Positions 46,280 through 55,433 of a DNA stretch of 64,000 nt are shown piece after piece; the first letter of the stretch is position 1, and every line of letters starts with the position of its first letter. Source of the DNA: Bacillus methanolicus (lineage in GTDB: Bacteria; Bacillota; Bacilli; Bacillales; Cytobacillaceae). Below the pieces are notes generated by a model. That model was not told the origin of the DNA and did not search any database. It saw nothing but the letters and a program-made list of their open reading frames with translations. A program made the position numbers and the translations under genes. The stretch is taken from contig NZ_VTQX01000006.1 of assembly GCF_008764295.1 (NCBI RefSeq), forward strand, positions 89,467 through 153,466, in the 5' to 3' direction.

Positions 46280-47204
46280 GTTTATTTCTCTGGTCTTTTA
46301 CAACTACATAATCTGCTAAAAATTCATCTACTACTTTTGCGTAGTCTTCTTTATTTTCATTCAATGATTGGGCATGGACTCCGTTTTCAGCAATAAATAG
46401 CTTTTTTGGTCCTTGTTTCTGTTCATAGAGAGCCTCAGTCATCGTCGGCAAGATAAAATCATCTTCCTTACTATGGATAAAAAGGATAGGCTTCTTAATA
46501 TGATCAATAACAGAAATAGGGGAAACATCCTTTAAAGAGTACTTCTGGCGCATTTTAATAAAGAGGTCGGCTACAGGTAACAGCAGCTTAGCTGGCAGCT
46601 TCAATTCTGCTTTTAGGCGATAAGCAAGCTGTTCTTGGAAATCAGAAAAGGGGCAATCAGCAATATAAAAGTCAGCCGCATCCTCGATCATACCTGCGTA
46701 AAGAAGCATGGTGGCAGCGCCCATGGATTCGCCATGAATTCCCAAGAGTAAATCAGGTCCTCGATCTAGCCGCAACCAATCGACAATCGCCTTTAAATCA
46801 AATTTCTCGTAATAGCCATAACTCGTGGTTTTGCCGCCAGATTCTCCATGGCGCCTATGATCATAGATCACGGCATTAAAACCTCTTTCTAAAAAAAGAT
46901 TCATATACTTAATAGAGTTAAATTTATTTTCTGTTACACCGTGACAGAAGATCATGTATTTATTGGTTTGATGGGGTTCAACAACAACCGCTTTTAAGTG
47001 ATAGCCAAAGTTGGAAGCGATCAAAATTTCTCGCTTTGGCAATTGCTCAAAAGAAGTGGTATTTAATCTTCCAGCAGACTTTTCACGGTCAATGATAAAA
47101 TCATCATCCTTCTTTTTCATGTACATAATCCGGTTGGAAAAGTACAAGCCAACAGTTAAAAAGGCAAAAAGAATTGATAAGATGAGACGAAGCGCTTTTC
47201 TCAT
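46260..47204 (-). CDS. yqkD: Membrane-anchored alpha/beta hydrolase (YqkD)
   Basis: The 314-residue protein has an N-terminal membrane helix (LRLILSILFAFLTVGLY) and an alpha/beta-hydrolase domain: oxyanion region FCHGVTENK, nucleophile elbow GIHGESMGAAT, the acid in HSKEDDFI, and the His in ENGVHAQS. It is probably an esterase- or peptidase-like enzyme at the membrane; the substrate is unknown. ATG 47204 follows GGAGGA; the longer frame upstream adds 33 codons with no SD. B. subtilis yqkD has the same neighbour, yqkB. Confidence 0.87.
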   Translation of the reverse strand: MRKALRLILSILFAFLTVGLYFSNRIMYMKKKDDDFIIDREKSAGRLNTTSFEQLPKREILIASNFGYHLKAVVVEPHQTNKYMIFCHGVTENKFNSIKYMNLFLERGFNAVIYDHRRHGESGGKTTSYGYYEKFDLKAIVDWLRLDRGPDLLLGIHGESMGAATMLLYAGMIEDAADFYIADCPFSDFQEQLAYRLKAELKLPAKLLLPVADLFIKMRQKYSLKDVSPISVIDHIKKPILFIHSKEDDFILPTMTEALYEQKQGPKKLFIAENGVHAQSLNENKEDYAKVVDEFLADYVVVKDQRNKQMAGIE

Positions 47205-47451
47205 GACGATTCCTCCATAAAAATCATTCTTACTGCTTAACATGATCAAGTGAGCATCATGATCTAAATGAATCAATTTTATCTTTACACATTTCAAGAG
47301 CAAAAACGAGCTTTGGTTTGCGGTTTACAGAATTTTAACTTAGATATGGAAGCAAATTCATGCTAAAAATCAATATAGCCGAAATAAGTTAAAAATTCTC
47401 CGATTAGACTTCATTTTCTTTTTTGTTCGATTAGGGAAAGGATGGCACCGA

Positions 47452-48027
47452 TTATGGTCTTAAAGACCAGGGAGAAACAGCGCCAATTATTTTTCGTTCA
47501 GGTGAAGAGGCAAGAGCGTTAATCACACCTTCGCAAATTTCCCGATTAGTCAGCCATCTAGAAGAGCTACCTTCAATCATAAAACCCAAAATAATTTCCT
47601 GATAGTGAATCTGTGGGCATTCTTTTCTGTATGTATTTCTATCGTCATCCTTTCTTTCCGGATTGGCAAAGGCACTTCCATACAATTGCATATAGCGGCT
47701 GCCTGGTGAGGTGTGTGCCTGTAATTGCAATAACGCTGCAGGGGTATGTGGGGCAGTGCTATGTATCCAATTAACTGACACGAAAAATGGTCCAAAATGG
47801 GAAATAGATTGGGAAATTCTACGAATGAAATCATCGGTTTGAGTATAATCAATAGCTATGGGATGAACGGTTCCAGGAAGGTTTCTAAATGTAGAGCTTA
47901 AACTTTGTAACTTCTCCTTATTCCTAGCTACGACGGAAACCGTATTGCCTTGCTCGACAAAGTAACGAACAACACCTTTAAGCATACCCGTTCCACCGGT
48001 AACTAAAACATGTTTATCTTCACTCAT
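47452..48027 (-). CDS. Short, atypical SDR-fold protein
   Basis: The 191-residue protein starts HVLVTGGTGMLKGVVRYF, an NAD(P)-binding Rossmann start, and continues with VVARNKEKL and FFVSVNWIHS. The YxxxK catalytic pair of classical SDRs is absent, and the protein is about 60 residues shorter than typical, so it may bind a nucleotide without being a classical oxidoreductase. GGAAGG lies upstream; ATG 48027 or GTG 48033 could start it. It begins the accessory stretch between yqkD and yqkE. Confidence 0.7.
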   Translation of the reverse strand: MSEDKHVLVTGGTGMLKGVVRYFVEQGNTVSVVARNKEKLQSLSSTFRNLPGTVHPIAIDYTQTDDFIRRISQSISHFGPFFVSVNWIHSTAPHTPAALLQLQAHTSPGSRYMQLYGSAFANPERKDDDRNTYRKECPQIHYQEIILGFMIEGSSSRWLTNREICEGVINALASSPERKIIGAVSPWSLRP

Positions 48028-48263
48028 GTGCACTCATCCTTCCTTTTGTAATATTCGTAGTATTTTCATTTTAGGATAATGATGAAATCGAATCAAAGGA
48101 AAAAGGAATTTAGTCAGAATGAGCGAAGTTGGTTATGAATGCCCATTTGGCATGGGAGCACGTAGGCTAGGGGTTAAAACAACTGAACATGATACAGAGA
48201 TAATTAGTGGAAAAACAAAAGTTAAACGATTGTCCACGAAGGATAGGGATGACTACATGACGG

Positions 48264-48293
48264 GGAGAGACTGGCAGAAAACCAAGTCTCTCC
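48264..48293 (-). terminator. Hairpin just after the 43-codon gene
   Basis: GGAGAGACTGG and CCAAGTCTCTCC pair with one bulge, 7 bases past the stop at 48300 on the minus strand. The T tail is missing. Confidence 0.4.
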
Positions 48294-48299
48294 ACTACA

Positions 48300-48431
48300 T
48301 TATTGTTTAGAATTCTGCCTTTTTGTTGGATGAATAGCTTGTTCTAACTCTTCGGCAGCTATGTTTTGTTTCACATTCTCAGCATGAGGCTGTCCTTTTT
48401 GACTGTTTCCTTTTTCACGCTTTTGGCTCAT
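48300..48431 (-). CDS. Small hydrophilic protein (43 aa)
   Basis: A perfect GGAGGAAA lies 6 bases before the ATG. The product begins MSQKREKGNSQKGQPHAENV, continues with an acidic-hydrophobic helix (IAAEELEQAI) and ends in a basic tail. No transmembrane helix or Cys is present. Composition is like small acid-soluble or stress proteins of spore formers, but no family was recognised. A downstream hairpin supports a real transcript. Confidence 0.6.
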   Translation of the reverse strand: MSQKREKGNSQKGQPHAENVKQNIAAEELEQAIHPTKRQNSKQ

Positions 48432-48547
48432 ATTCGTTTCCTCCTTTTCGATAAACCCTCATCCATAGAATGAGTTAAATAAGAGGAGCTTATACGTTCA
48501 GTGATAGTGAACAAAAGCTTACAACGGAAATAGAATGGGATAGGTGC

Positions 48548-48609
48548 TATAATAGATTTTACCACTTCATAAAAGATTAGACCGCAAGAAATAATTTTTT
48601 ATGAAGTGG
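48548..48609 (+). ncRNA. Possible promoter plus 13-base hairpin (small RNA candidate)
   Basis: TGCTATAAT (extended -10) at 48545-48553 is followed by CCACTTCATAAAA (48562-48574) pairing perfectly with TTTTATGAAGTGG (48597-48609). A transcript starting near 48560 would begin with this stem. No -35 box or T tail is visible. The rest of 48432-48710 has only a weak GGTGTTT/AAACACC dyad. Confidence 0.25.
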
Positions 48610-48710
48610 CCATCAAATGAAAACATTTTAGGTGTTTTTTTAAAAGTAAAATTAGACACTTTCTTAACAAACACCGAAGGGTTCATGAACCGAAAAAATT
48701 CTCCATTTTT

Positions 48711-49957
48711 TTAATTCACTACTTTATAAATTGTGTTAGATATATATAAAGATACACCGTATGAATCTGCAACATCTCTAAATTTTGAAATATAACCTCC
48801 TTGAACAACTCCATTTATTTTATAGTTACCAGAAACATTACCTAAATAGTTGCTGTTGAACCACTACTATTATAAACACCTGCACCGCTATCACCAGGCA
48901 AAGACCAGTCAGTACCTGCTACTTTGGCAATATTAAAAGTGTAAGTCTGCTCTGGGTATTTAACAGTCGTATTGGCGTTTGTCACAGCACCACATGTATA
49001 ATCTGATGTAATTCCAGACTTACACGCATATTGACCAGTGTAAACATTTGACAATGAAGTAATACTTGCGTCATAAGTATCGACAGAATTATAACGTTTT
49101 AGTTTATTTGTAGCATATCGCCCACCAGTTAATGTATTATCAGTGGTAATTCGAACTAATCCAATATCTAATCCTCTACCACGACCATCGGCGTGTTGTC
49201 TTCCAATATTAGTAGAATATTGTCTTACTAAAGCACCTCTCGTTGCAGATGTTTCAGCAATTCCAAAACAATGCCCTGCTGTCGAGATAAAGTAATTCCC
49301 ATCTTTATAGAAAATTGCACCAGTTGAGCATGAAGAACACTGGACATTCTAATGCCAAGCCCTGAAACTTGTTGATTCCAATCTTCTTTTCTTCCTTTAT
49401 TTGGGCTTGATTGAAAATTTACTTCTTCAACCAGTAAAACATCTTGATATTTTATTTTTAATTGGTTTACTAAATCTTCTGGTAATCCTTCATAATTAAA
49501 AGTAAGGACTAGGTTTTGTGTTTTAAATAAAGCATCTATTGTAAAAGTAGATCTTTTAAAATCTTCATATGATTAAGAAGGATACTATATCATTTAAGAT
49601 AGATTCTTTTAAGTTATCAAGTTCTGTAATAGAGTAGTTCACTTCTTCAAGTTTAATGTAACTATCCCCTACAATTTCGATGATATGATTGGTCAATTCA
49701 GTACTCTTTAAAGTTCGATTTTTTAAGCCGATGTGTGCTACACCCATCTCATCAAAATATAGTCCGCCAACATCTTCAAATCTTTTGAGTGATCCATAGT
49801 TTTTTTCAAGTGTCTTTTCAATACTTTCTATATATTTTAATGCACCTTGATTCGGGTTAAATTTAGTATTCTCATAGGTTGCTGAAGAAGCGCTAGTTAC
49901 ATTAACAATACTAAAAATGAATACGGAAACTAATAACGATTTGAGAATTTTTCCTAT
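48711..49957 (-). pseudogene. Secreted streptogrisin-like S1 protease, broken
   Basis: Joining three frames gives a protein of about 415 residues: a signal peptide (GKILKSLLVSVFIFSIVNVTS then ASSA), a pro-region of about 150 residues, and a chymotrypsin-fold domain. The catalytic triad is STAGHCFG, GRGLDIGLVRI and GDSGAGVY; cysteines in CSSCSTG and YACKSGITSDYTCG fit alpha-lytic/streptogrisin proteases. Frameshifts lie near 49575, 49345 and 48845. The expected start, 8 bases after GGGGAGG, reads ATA instead of ATG. The gene is therefore dead, though recently enough to keep all motifs. Confidence 0.85.
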
Positions 49958-49997
49958 TCTGTAGTCCTCCCCAAAATATAATTTAACTTTTCGTTGT

Positions 49998-50453
49998 CTA
50001 TTTGATTTCGAAGGTAATTCCCAATAGATACTTGATTTGTTTATTCTCGATTTCCTTTATAATCCTATACTTCCCAACAATTAATTCATCTTCTAAATAA
50101 GATTGTAAATTAATGGTTTCAATACTAGAAGAATGCGGTTCTACTGCGAATAATTGAACTGTAAAGCTTTTTTCATCAATTGGGAATACTCTTTTCCATT
50201 CTTTATTGACGTATCTTTCGATTGTCCATTCACTACCATACGTCACTTCATAATTATTGGAGTTTTTTATATTAATTTCTAAAACAGGTTTATTTAAATG
50301 AGTTTGATTATTATTTAAGGAAAGTGTAATACCATTAATACTTGAAGGTATACTTTGAGTATTTTTGGTTTTTGGGAAATATTTCGTTGTTAATCCCCAT
50401 AAAGCTAAAATAATTATTAAGATAATGAAAAAAATAAAAATTGACTTTTTCAT
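49998..50453 (-). CDS. Membrane-anchored protein with bacterial Ig-like domain
   Basis: The 151-residue protein has an uncleaved N-terminal helix (SIFIFFIILIIILALWGL) and a beta domain with NNYEVTYGSEWTIERYVNKEW, VEPHSSSIETINL and GKYRIIKEIE. This is the pattern of the Ig-like Big_14 type domain found in Firmicutes surface proteins. A role in the cell envelope is inferred. It sits just upstream of the protease pseudogene on the same strand, so the two may once have been one unit. Confidence 0.7.
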   Translation of the reverse strand: MKKSIFIFFIILIIILALWGLTTKYFPKTKNTQSIPSSINGITLSLNNNQTHLNKPVLEINIKNSNNYEVTYGSEWTIERYVNKEWKRVFPIDEKSFTVQLFAVEPHSSSIETINLQSYLEDELIVGKYRIIKEIENKQIKYLLGITFEIK

Positions 50454-50559
50454 AGAAAATCTCCATATTATTGAATAATAGTTTAATCTTTAAATTCAAA
50501 CGTTAATAAGTTTTTCAAGATAGAAGTTTATATTTAGTAATGTAATTCTTTAAAACAAA

Positions 50560-50675
50560 TTAGGACCATTTACGAAGGAGATACCGTTTAGCATGTAAAA
50601 ACGTAAGATTCCTAGAAAAAACATTAACTGCAAACATAATCAAAGTGCTGCAATTGTTAGTTTTTCATTTAACAT
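50560..50675 (-). pseudogene. Small ORF with an apparent frameshift
   Basis: ATG 50675 after GGAAAGGAG opens MLNEKLTIAAL and then meets TGA. One base away the frame continues LIMFAVNVFSRNLTF to LHAKRYLLRKWS, which has a hydrophobic-then-basic pattern like a small membrane protein. One added base in the CTTTGATT stretch would join them. No family recognised. The rest of the 50454-50920 gap has no gene. Confidence 0.3.
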
Positions 50676-50920
50676 AGCTCCTTTCCATTGGAATACAGTA
50701 AAATTATACCAATTTATAATGTTCAATCATTGATTAAAATTAAATTATTTGTGAATTGCCGGTGAATAGTTGGCTGATTCAAATGTTATAATCGATATAA
50801 GTTCTTTTAGTGAGAGACAAGTCTGAAATAACTACTACGGTCAACCACTAGAAAAGAAGGCATAGTGAAACAAGCCATCACATAATGAGCGAACAGGAAA
50901 TATTTAGTTGAAAATGAGTC

Positions 50921-51845
50921 TCAGGTCGTTACTGGTATGACACGAAACCCTTGTGATTTAACTAATAAAAGAGCTTGTTCTACCGCGATTTCACGGTTTA
51001 CTGGAATAACATCAGCTTTTTTATACAATTCTGGATTATAGGGTTCTTTCTTTTTGAGATTATTGTAGATAGCGGTTAAAAGCATTCGTGCAATGGCAAT
51101 AATTGCCCGTTTGTGACCTCTACGCTTTTTTTGAGTTTCAAATAGCGGTTTCAAATTTCGGGATGCATGCCACTTTTGACACAGCGGTAGCACACTGTAC
51201 CAAAAGGTGCTTTATAACAGCCTGCTCCGGTGTAATCAATCCGTCAATGGCAAGTTCCAGTTCAGGAAGTTTATTCTTGATGGAGCCGTGGATAAAAGGT
51301 TCAATATCAAAAGTAGTGTTTAAAGGATTTTTAAGGAGCTTTTCAATGATGTTCATAGAGCTTTTGCCGAAGGTATCTGAAACAACATGTCCAAGCTGGA
51401 TGTTAGACACGGTTAAACGGTTTGAAGATGGTTCTTCTCACTTGACATAATGTTAGTCCGTTTAAAACGATAACGTATAAAATCACGAAGTTGTCTGATC
51501 GCATGTGGAGGCATAAAGCTTCCAGCTACGAGGTCATGCTTAAACAAATCAGCAATCCATTTGGCATCCTTTTTGTCTGTCTTTTTTCCGCGAATAGCTT
51601 TGACATATTTAGGATGTGCCAGAGTGATGTTGCAGGAATCTTCAAGAACATTAAACACAGGAATCCAGTATTTCTCTGTAGATTCCATACAGACATCCTT
51701 ACAGTTCCTCTCACAAAGCCATTGTGACAGCTCATTCAATCCTTTTGTATAGGTTGAAAAGCGATGGCGTTTGTAAATAGGGACCCCTTTTTCAGATGAA
51801 GCAATACAGTCCACAACAGATGGGATACACAATTTTTAAAGCCAT
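50921..51845 (-). mobile_element. Degenerate IS110-family transposase
   Basis: Fragments in several frames line up as one IS110 transposase: ALKIVYPICCG, then YKRHRFSTYTKGLNEL, VCMESTEKYWIPVFN, GKKTDKKDAKWIADLFKHDL, SNIQLGHVVSDTFGKS, and a C-terminal half with KKRRGHKRAIIAIARMLL. The usual aspartate after CCG is lost in a small deletion, the central part is shortened near 51170, and there are several frameshifts. It cannot encode an active enzyme. IS110 elements lack inverted repeats, so the borders are unclear; GTTGCGGAGTGACCGC near 52000 may be part of the left flank. Confidence 0.75.
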
Positions 51846-52151
51846 AGGGAACGATCCTTTCAGAGAATGATAGGGATAGACAGCATGGACTGATTGCCCA
51901 GCAATAAACGAGTAGTTGTTTATACAAAGATAAGTCTGCGTGCTCGAAGTTACACTTATTTGTGCTTGGAAAGGCAATCTACACATATAAATATGCGGTC
52001 ACTCCGCAACCGAAGAGGTCTACTCACCTCCGCGTGATTTGTAGTTGACTGTTATCCCTATGACCTTAGAATATTTTAAAAATAACGCTCGAGGCGCATT
52101 TGTTTCATTGCGTTTTGTGCCTTGAGTGCAGCGAAAGGAATGAATATAAAT

Positions 52152-52397
52152 ATGAAGAAAAAGAAACAGAACGTCCAACCAAAAAAAGAAGATAAGCCGG
52201 TAACACTTGGGGATATGTTAAATGCTGATTTACTGAAGCAGTTAAAGGACCAGAAGCAGCAGTTAAAGAAAGCGGAAGAAAAAAAGCAGCTTGAAGAAGA
52301 GGAAAGAAAAAGAGAAGAGCGCCGGTTGCGAGAAAAAAATAAGTCGTTTGAAGAATTGCTAAATGAAAGTCCGATGGATTGGAAAAAGTTCAAATAG
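52152..52397 (+). CDS. yqkE: YqkE family protein
   Basis: The 81-residue protein is extremely charged: a Lys/Gln-rich start, the conserved KPVTLGDMLNADLLKQLK, a long Lys/Glu/Arg coiled-coil-like helix, and a C-terminal FEELLNESPMDWKKFK. B. subtilis YqkE has the same build and position before yqkF. Its function is unknown. AAAGGA upstream could serve ATG 52140 or 52152; the latter fits the family start MKKKK. A terminator follows. Confidence 0.8.
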   Translation: MKKKKQNVQPKKEDKPVTLGDMLNADLLKQLKDQKQQLKKAEEKKQLEEEERKREERRLREKNKSFEELLNESPMDWKKFK

Positions 52398-52452
52398 GAT
52401 AGAACAACTTTGATACATTTAAGGGGAATAAAAGAATCCGACTAAAGATAAG

Positions 52453-52510
52453 CCTGAACAATGATGCGAAATGCTAATGACGATTTCGCAGCCGTTGTTC
52501 GGGTTTTTTA
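52453..52510 (+). terminator. Terminator after yqkE
   Basis: CCTGAACAA with TTGTTCGGG and inner TGCGAAAT with ATTTCGCA form a long interrupted stem followed by T6. The remaining 280 bases to the SGNH gene have no called gene. Confidence 0.8.
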
Positions 52511-52790
52511 TTGCTTGTTTCTGCTAGGAATAAATATGCCGCATACCATTGTTAAATCCACTTTTGTGAGAAATAGAGGGAAAGGCTGTCATCAAAGCAG
52601 ACAAGCAAGGGAAGGCAGAATTAGCACTATATGATGATAAAAATGTAGACTGTTGCAATGTTTCATCCTTCTTTAGACTAGGGTAAGGCTTAAGGCGGCT
52701 GGTTTTAAAATCCACTTACTTTAACATATAATTGAGTGATAAAATAACTTGTTGGCTTCTACAATGCATAGATTTTGATATTACGATAAT

Positions 52791-53747
52791 TTGGTGGTGT
52801 GGAGTGAATTGAAGGGAAATAAAGTGTGGGTTATCGCAGCTATTTTTGTCATCGCCTGTTTCCTTCTGTATATATTTTTATCAGGAACAATCTCGACAAG
52901 GACTGAAGAAAAAAGTGTAAACGTGGTATCAAATTTGAATGACGAAGATGTGGAGAATCATTCTGATGATATTGATGGTGGAGAAGAACAAGAAGAAGAT
53001 GCTGAGCAAGAACAATCAGTGGCAGTGGTGATTAAGGAGAAGGTTAAGGAAATAATCGAAGGCGCAATTCGTTTTTTTAATGATGATAAAAAAATCGTTG
53101 CAATCGGTGATTCTCTCACAGAAGGTGTAGGAGATGAAACGGATAGTGGCGGTTATGTCGGAATTCTCAATCATACGTTTGAAGATCAGAACATTCATAT
53201 TTCGATTGAGAATTTAGGGAAGAGAGGCAATCGAACGGATCAATTATTACTCAGGCTGGAAAATGAAGAAATTGCATCATCAATTAAGAATGCGGACATT
53301 GTCCTCATCACAATTGGTGCAAATGATATTATGAAAGTGGTTCGAAGTAATTACACGAATCTTAACATGGAGCCTTTTGAAAAAGAAAGAGTAAACTATG
53401 TTGAGAGATTAAGAGCTATTTTTACGAAAATGTATGAACTAAATCCAGGGGTGGAAATCTATTTGATTGGCTTTTACAATCCGTTTGAGCGTGTCTTCGG
53501 AGATATTGAACAATTAGAGATCATTCTTGATGATTGGAATCATGCAAGTGAAATGGTGACAGAGGAATTTGAAAATGTCATCTACATTCCGACTAAAGAT
53601 TTATTCTCTAATTCAACGCTCCATCTCTTATCTGAGGACCAATTCCATCCTAATACAAGCGGGTATAAATTGATGGCTAAGCGTGTGCTCGAGTATTTAG
53701 ATGATTTTAATGAACAGTCAGGATTGCCAAGTGATGAGACAGAATAG
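52791..53747 (+). CDS. SGNH/GDSL hydrolase (YpmR-like), membrane-anchored
   Basis: The protein of up to 318 residues has an N-terminal membrane helix (VWVIAAIFVIACFLLYIFL), an acidic linker (residues 45-75), and an SGNH domain: AIGDSLTEGVGD with the nucleophile Ser, NLGKRGNRTDQ with Gly, ITIGANDI with Asn, and DQFHPNTSGY with Asp and His. It likely hydrolyses an ester outside the membrane; B. subtilis YpmR is comparable. The start is unclear: TTG 52791, TTG 52809 and GTG 52824 are all in frame. The next gene is ypmS-like, the same pair as ypmR-ypmS. Confidence 0.82.
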   Translation: MVVWSELKGNKVWVIAAIFVIACFLLYIFLSGTISTRTEEKSVNVVSNLNDEDVENHSDDIDGGEEQEEDAEQEQSVAVVIKEKVKEIIEGAIRFFNDDKKIVAIGDSLTEGVGDETDSGGYVGILNHTFEDQNIHISIENLGKRGNRTDQLLLRLENEEIASSIKNADIVLITIGANDIMKVVRSNYTNLNMEPFEKERVNYVERLRAIFTKMYELNPGVEIYLIGFYNPFERVFGDIEQLEIILDDWNHASEMVTEEFENVIYIPTKDLFSNSTLHLLSEDQFHPNTSGYKLMAKRVLEYLDDFNEQSGLPSDETE

Positions 53748-53759
53748 AAGGTGGGAAAA

Positions 53760-54370
53760 ATGAGAATACAACTAAAAAGAAAGCCGTCATGGAAGCAATT
53801 ATTTATAGGTTTGGCTGGAGTAAATGCTATTGTATTCATCCTTGTCTTCGCGCTCTTGCTATGGCCAGTATCAGGAGCAGAAATGCCCGAGAAAGCTTAT
53901 ATTGAAGAGGAGCCGGGCGCTGAATTTACGGTCAACTCAAGCAAACAAAATTTGAATGAGTTAGTCAACGAATATGTTGATAAACTTATGAAGGATCAAA
54001 GCGATAAATACACCGTTGATTTTGGTGAAAATGTTAGATTACTAGGGTCAATTGAAGCTTTTCAAACTGAAATTCCGATCTCCATCATTTTAGAGCCCTC
54101 GGTACAAGAAAATGGTGACCTTGTTTTATATGCTTCAGACATGTCGCTAGGTTTATTGCAATTGCCAGAAAAGAAGATTCTTGAATACGTGAAAAAAAAT
54201 TAGAAACACCTAATTGGGTCAACATTGATCCGAGCAGTCAATCCATCTATATTGGGGTTACCCAAATGGAAGTAAAAAGTAAATTCAAGGTCAAAGTTCA
54301 GAGCTTTGATTTGAAGAATGATCAGATCACATTCAGAATAAAAGTGCCAAATAAAACCTTAGGGTTATAG
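53760..54370 (+). pseudogene. ypmS: YpmS-like (DUF2140) protein, frameshifted in an A8 run
   Basis: ATG 53760 after GAAGGTGGG begins a membrane-anchored protein with LFIGLAGVNAIVFILVFALL and EFTVNSSKQNLNELVNEYV, as in YpmS. The frame stops at 54201 after a run of eight A. With nine A it would continue KLETPNWVNIDPSSQSIYIG to KVPNKTLGL, stopping at 54370, the usual YpmS length of about 200 residues. The short product would be 147 residues. This may be a true lesion, a sequencing slip, or transcriptional slippage on the A run. Confidence 0.75.
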
Positions 54371-54466
54371 AGAAATACGGTTCTTGTACTACCAATGGGA
54401 ATTGGCGGTGAGAGAACCGTACTTTGTTTTTTCTTGGATAATTGCGCACAGGAAAACCGTTCCCCA

Positions 54467-55378
54467 TTACCGATGAGCTGGATATGTATGTGCTCGCGCA
54501 ATCTTCTGAATCGCTGTAACCTCTTCTTTCGTCAGTGGAGTAGAGTTGACGGCTTTCACGTTCTCTTGAAGTTGCCCAACAGAGCTTGCTCCAACGATAA
54601 CAGATGCAACGGCAGGATTTGCTAGATTGTAGTGTAAAGCGACTTCCGTTAACGGGCGAGAATCGGCGACTTTTTCCTGTAGTTCTGTGATGATTTGTTG
54701 AAGCTCATCATAGCTATGCTCCAAGTATCCAGATGGAGAAGTCTTTTCCAAAGCTTTTTCACTTAAGAGTCCCTTGGCGACAGAACCACGTGTTACGACA
54801 CTGATCTGCTGTTCATGAAGGAAGGGAAGTGCTTCCTCTTCAGGCTTCCGATCAAGAATACTATATTGCATCATGACGGAAACAATGTCCGATTTTTTCG
54901 CATATTCACGAATCACATTTGGACGGATCGAGGAAATGCCGTAATAACGAATAAACCCTTCTGCTTGTAATTCTTCGAAAGCTTCAATGGTTTCATCAAT
55001 ATTGTCTTCAATCGTCCCTCCGTGAAGTTGATAGAGATCGATATAATCTGTTTCGAGGCGCTTTAAACTTTGTTTAACCGCTTCTTTAATATAATGTTTT
55101 GAAGGATCCCAGCGCCATCCGTCTTTCTGTTCATTCCAGCGATTGCCCACTTTAGTGGCAATAATGACTTGGTCGCGAACTTGCTTTAACGATTTACCAA
55201 CGATTTCTTCGTTCACGCCGAAGTCATATAAATCAGCAGTATCAAAATAGTTAATTCCTTCATCTAAGGCAGCTTCAATGATTTTTTGGGCATGAGCTTT
55301 GTCTGTTCCAAGGGACATGCAGCCCAAACCTAATTCTGTCACTTGCAAATCAGATTTTCCTAGCTTGTTTTTTTTCAT
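54467..55378 (-). CDS. yqkF: Aldo/keto reductase (YqkF)
   Basis: The 303-residue TIM-barrel oxidoreductase has the catalytic Asp-Tyr in YFDTADLYDFG, the Lys in IIATKVGNRW, and the His in LYQLHGGTI; the GASSVGQLQENV segment binds NADP. It is close to B. subtilis YqkF, including the stretch TIEDNIDETIEAFEEL. The substrate is unknown. GAGGTGAAG selects ATG 55378 over the frame's earlier start. It lies between yqkE and mciZ as in B. subtilis. Confidence 0.92.
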   Translation of the reverse strand: MKKNKLGKSDLQVTELGLGCMSLGTDKAHAQKIIEAALDEGINYFDTADLYDFGVNEEIVGKSLKQVRDQVIIATKVGNRWNEQKDGWRWDPSKHYIKEAVKQSLKRLETDYIDLYQLHGGTIEDNIDETIEAFEELQAEGFIRYYGISSIRPNVIREYAKKSDIVSVMMQYSILDRKPEEEALPFLHEQQISVVTRGSVAKGLLSEKALEKTSPSGYLEHSYDELQQIITELQEKVADSRPLTEVALHYNLANPAVASVIVGASSVGQLQENVKAVNSTPLTKEEVTAIQKIARAHTYPAHR

Positions 55379-55433
55379 CTTCTTCACCTCTTCTTTTATT
55401 TTATTGTATAAAAAATGAGGAACAAAGAACAAA

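Noticed and set aside
48119..48310. 63-codon plus-strand frame
   Set aside because: No ribosome-binding site and no recognisable domain; its end overlaps the better-supported 43-codon gene on the minus strand.
51100..51760. Plus-strand frames across the IS110 remnant
   Set aside because: They are antisense shadows of the transposase fragments, whose minus-strand translation is clearly IS110.
52540..52700. Frame containing KAVIKADKQGKAELALYDDKN
   Set aside because: The short stretch looks protein-like but has no start, no SD and no recognisable family; too weak to call a pseudogene.
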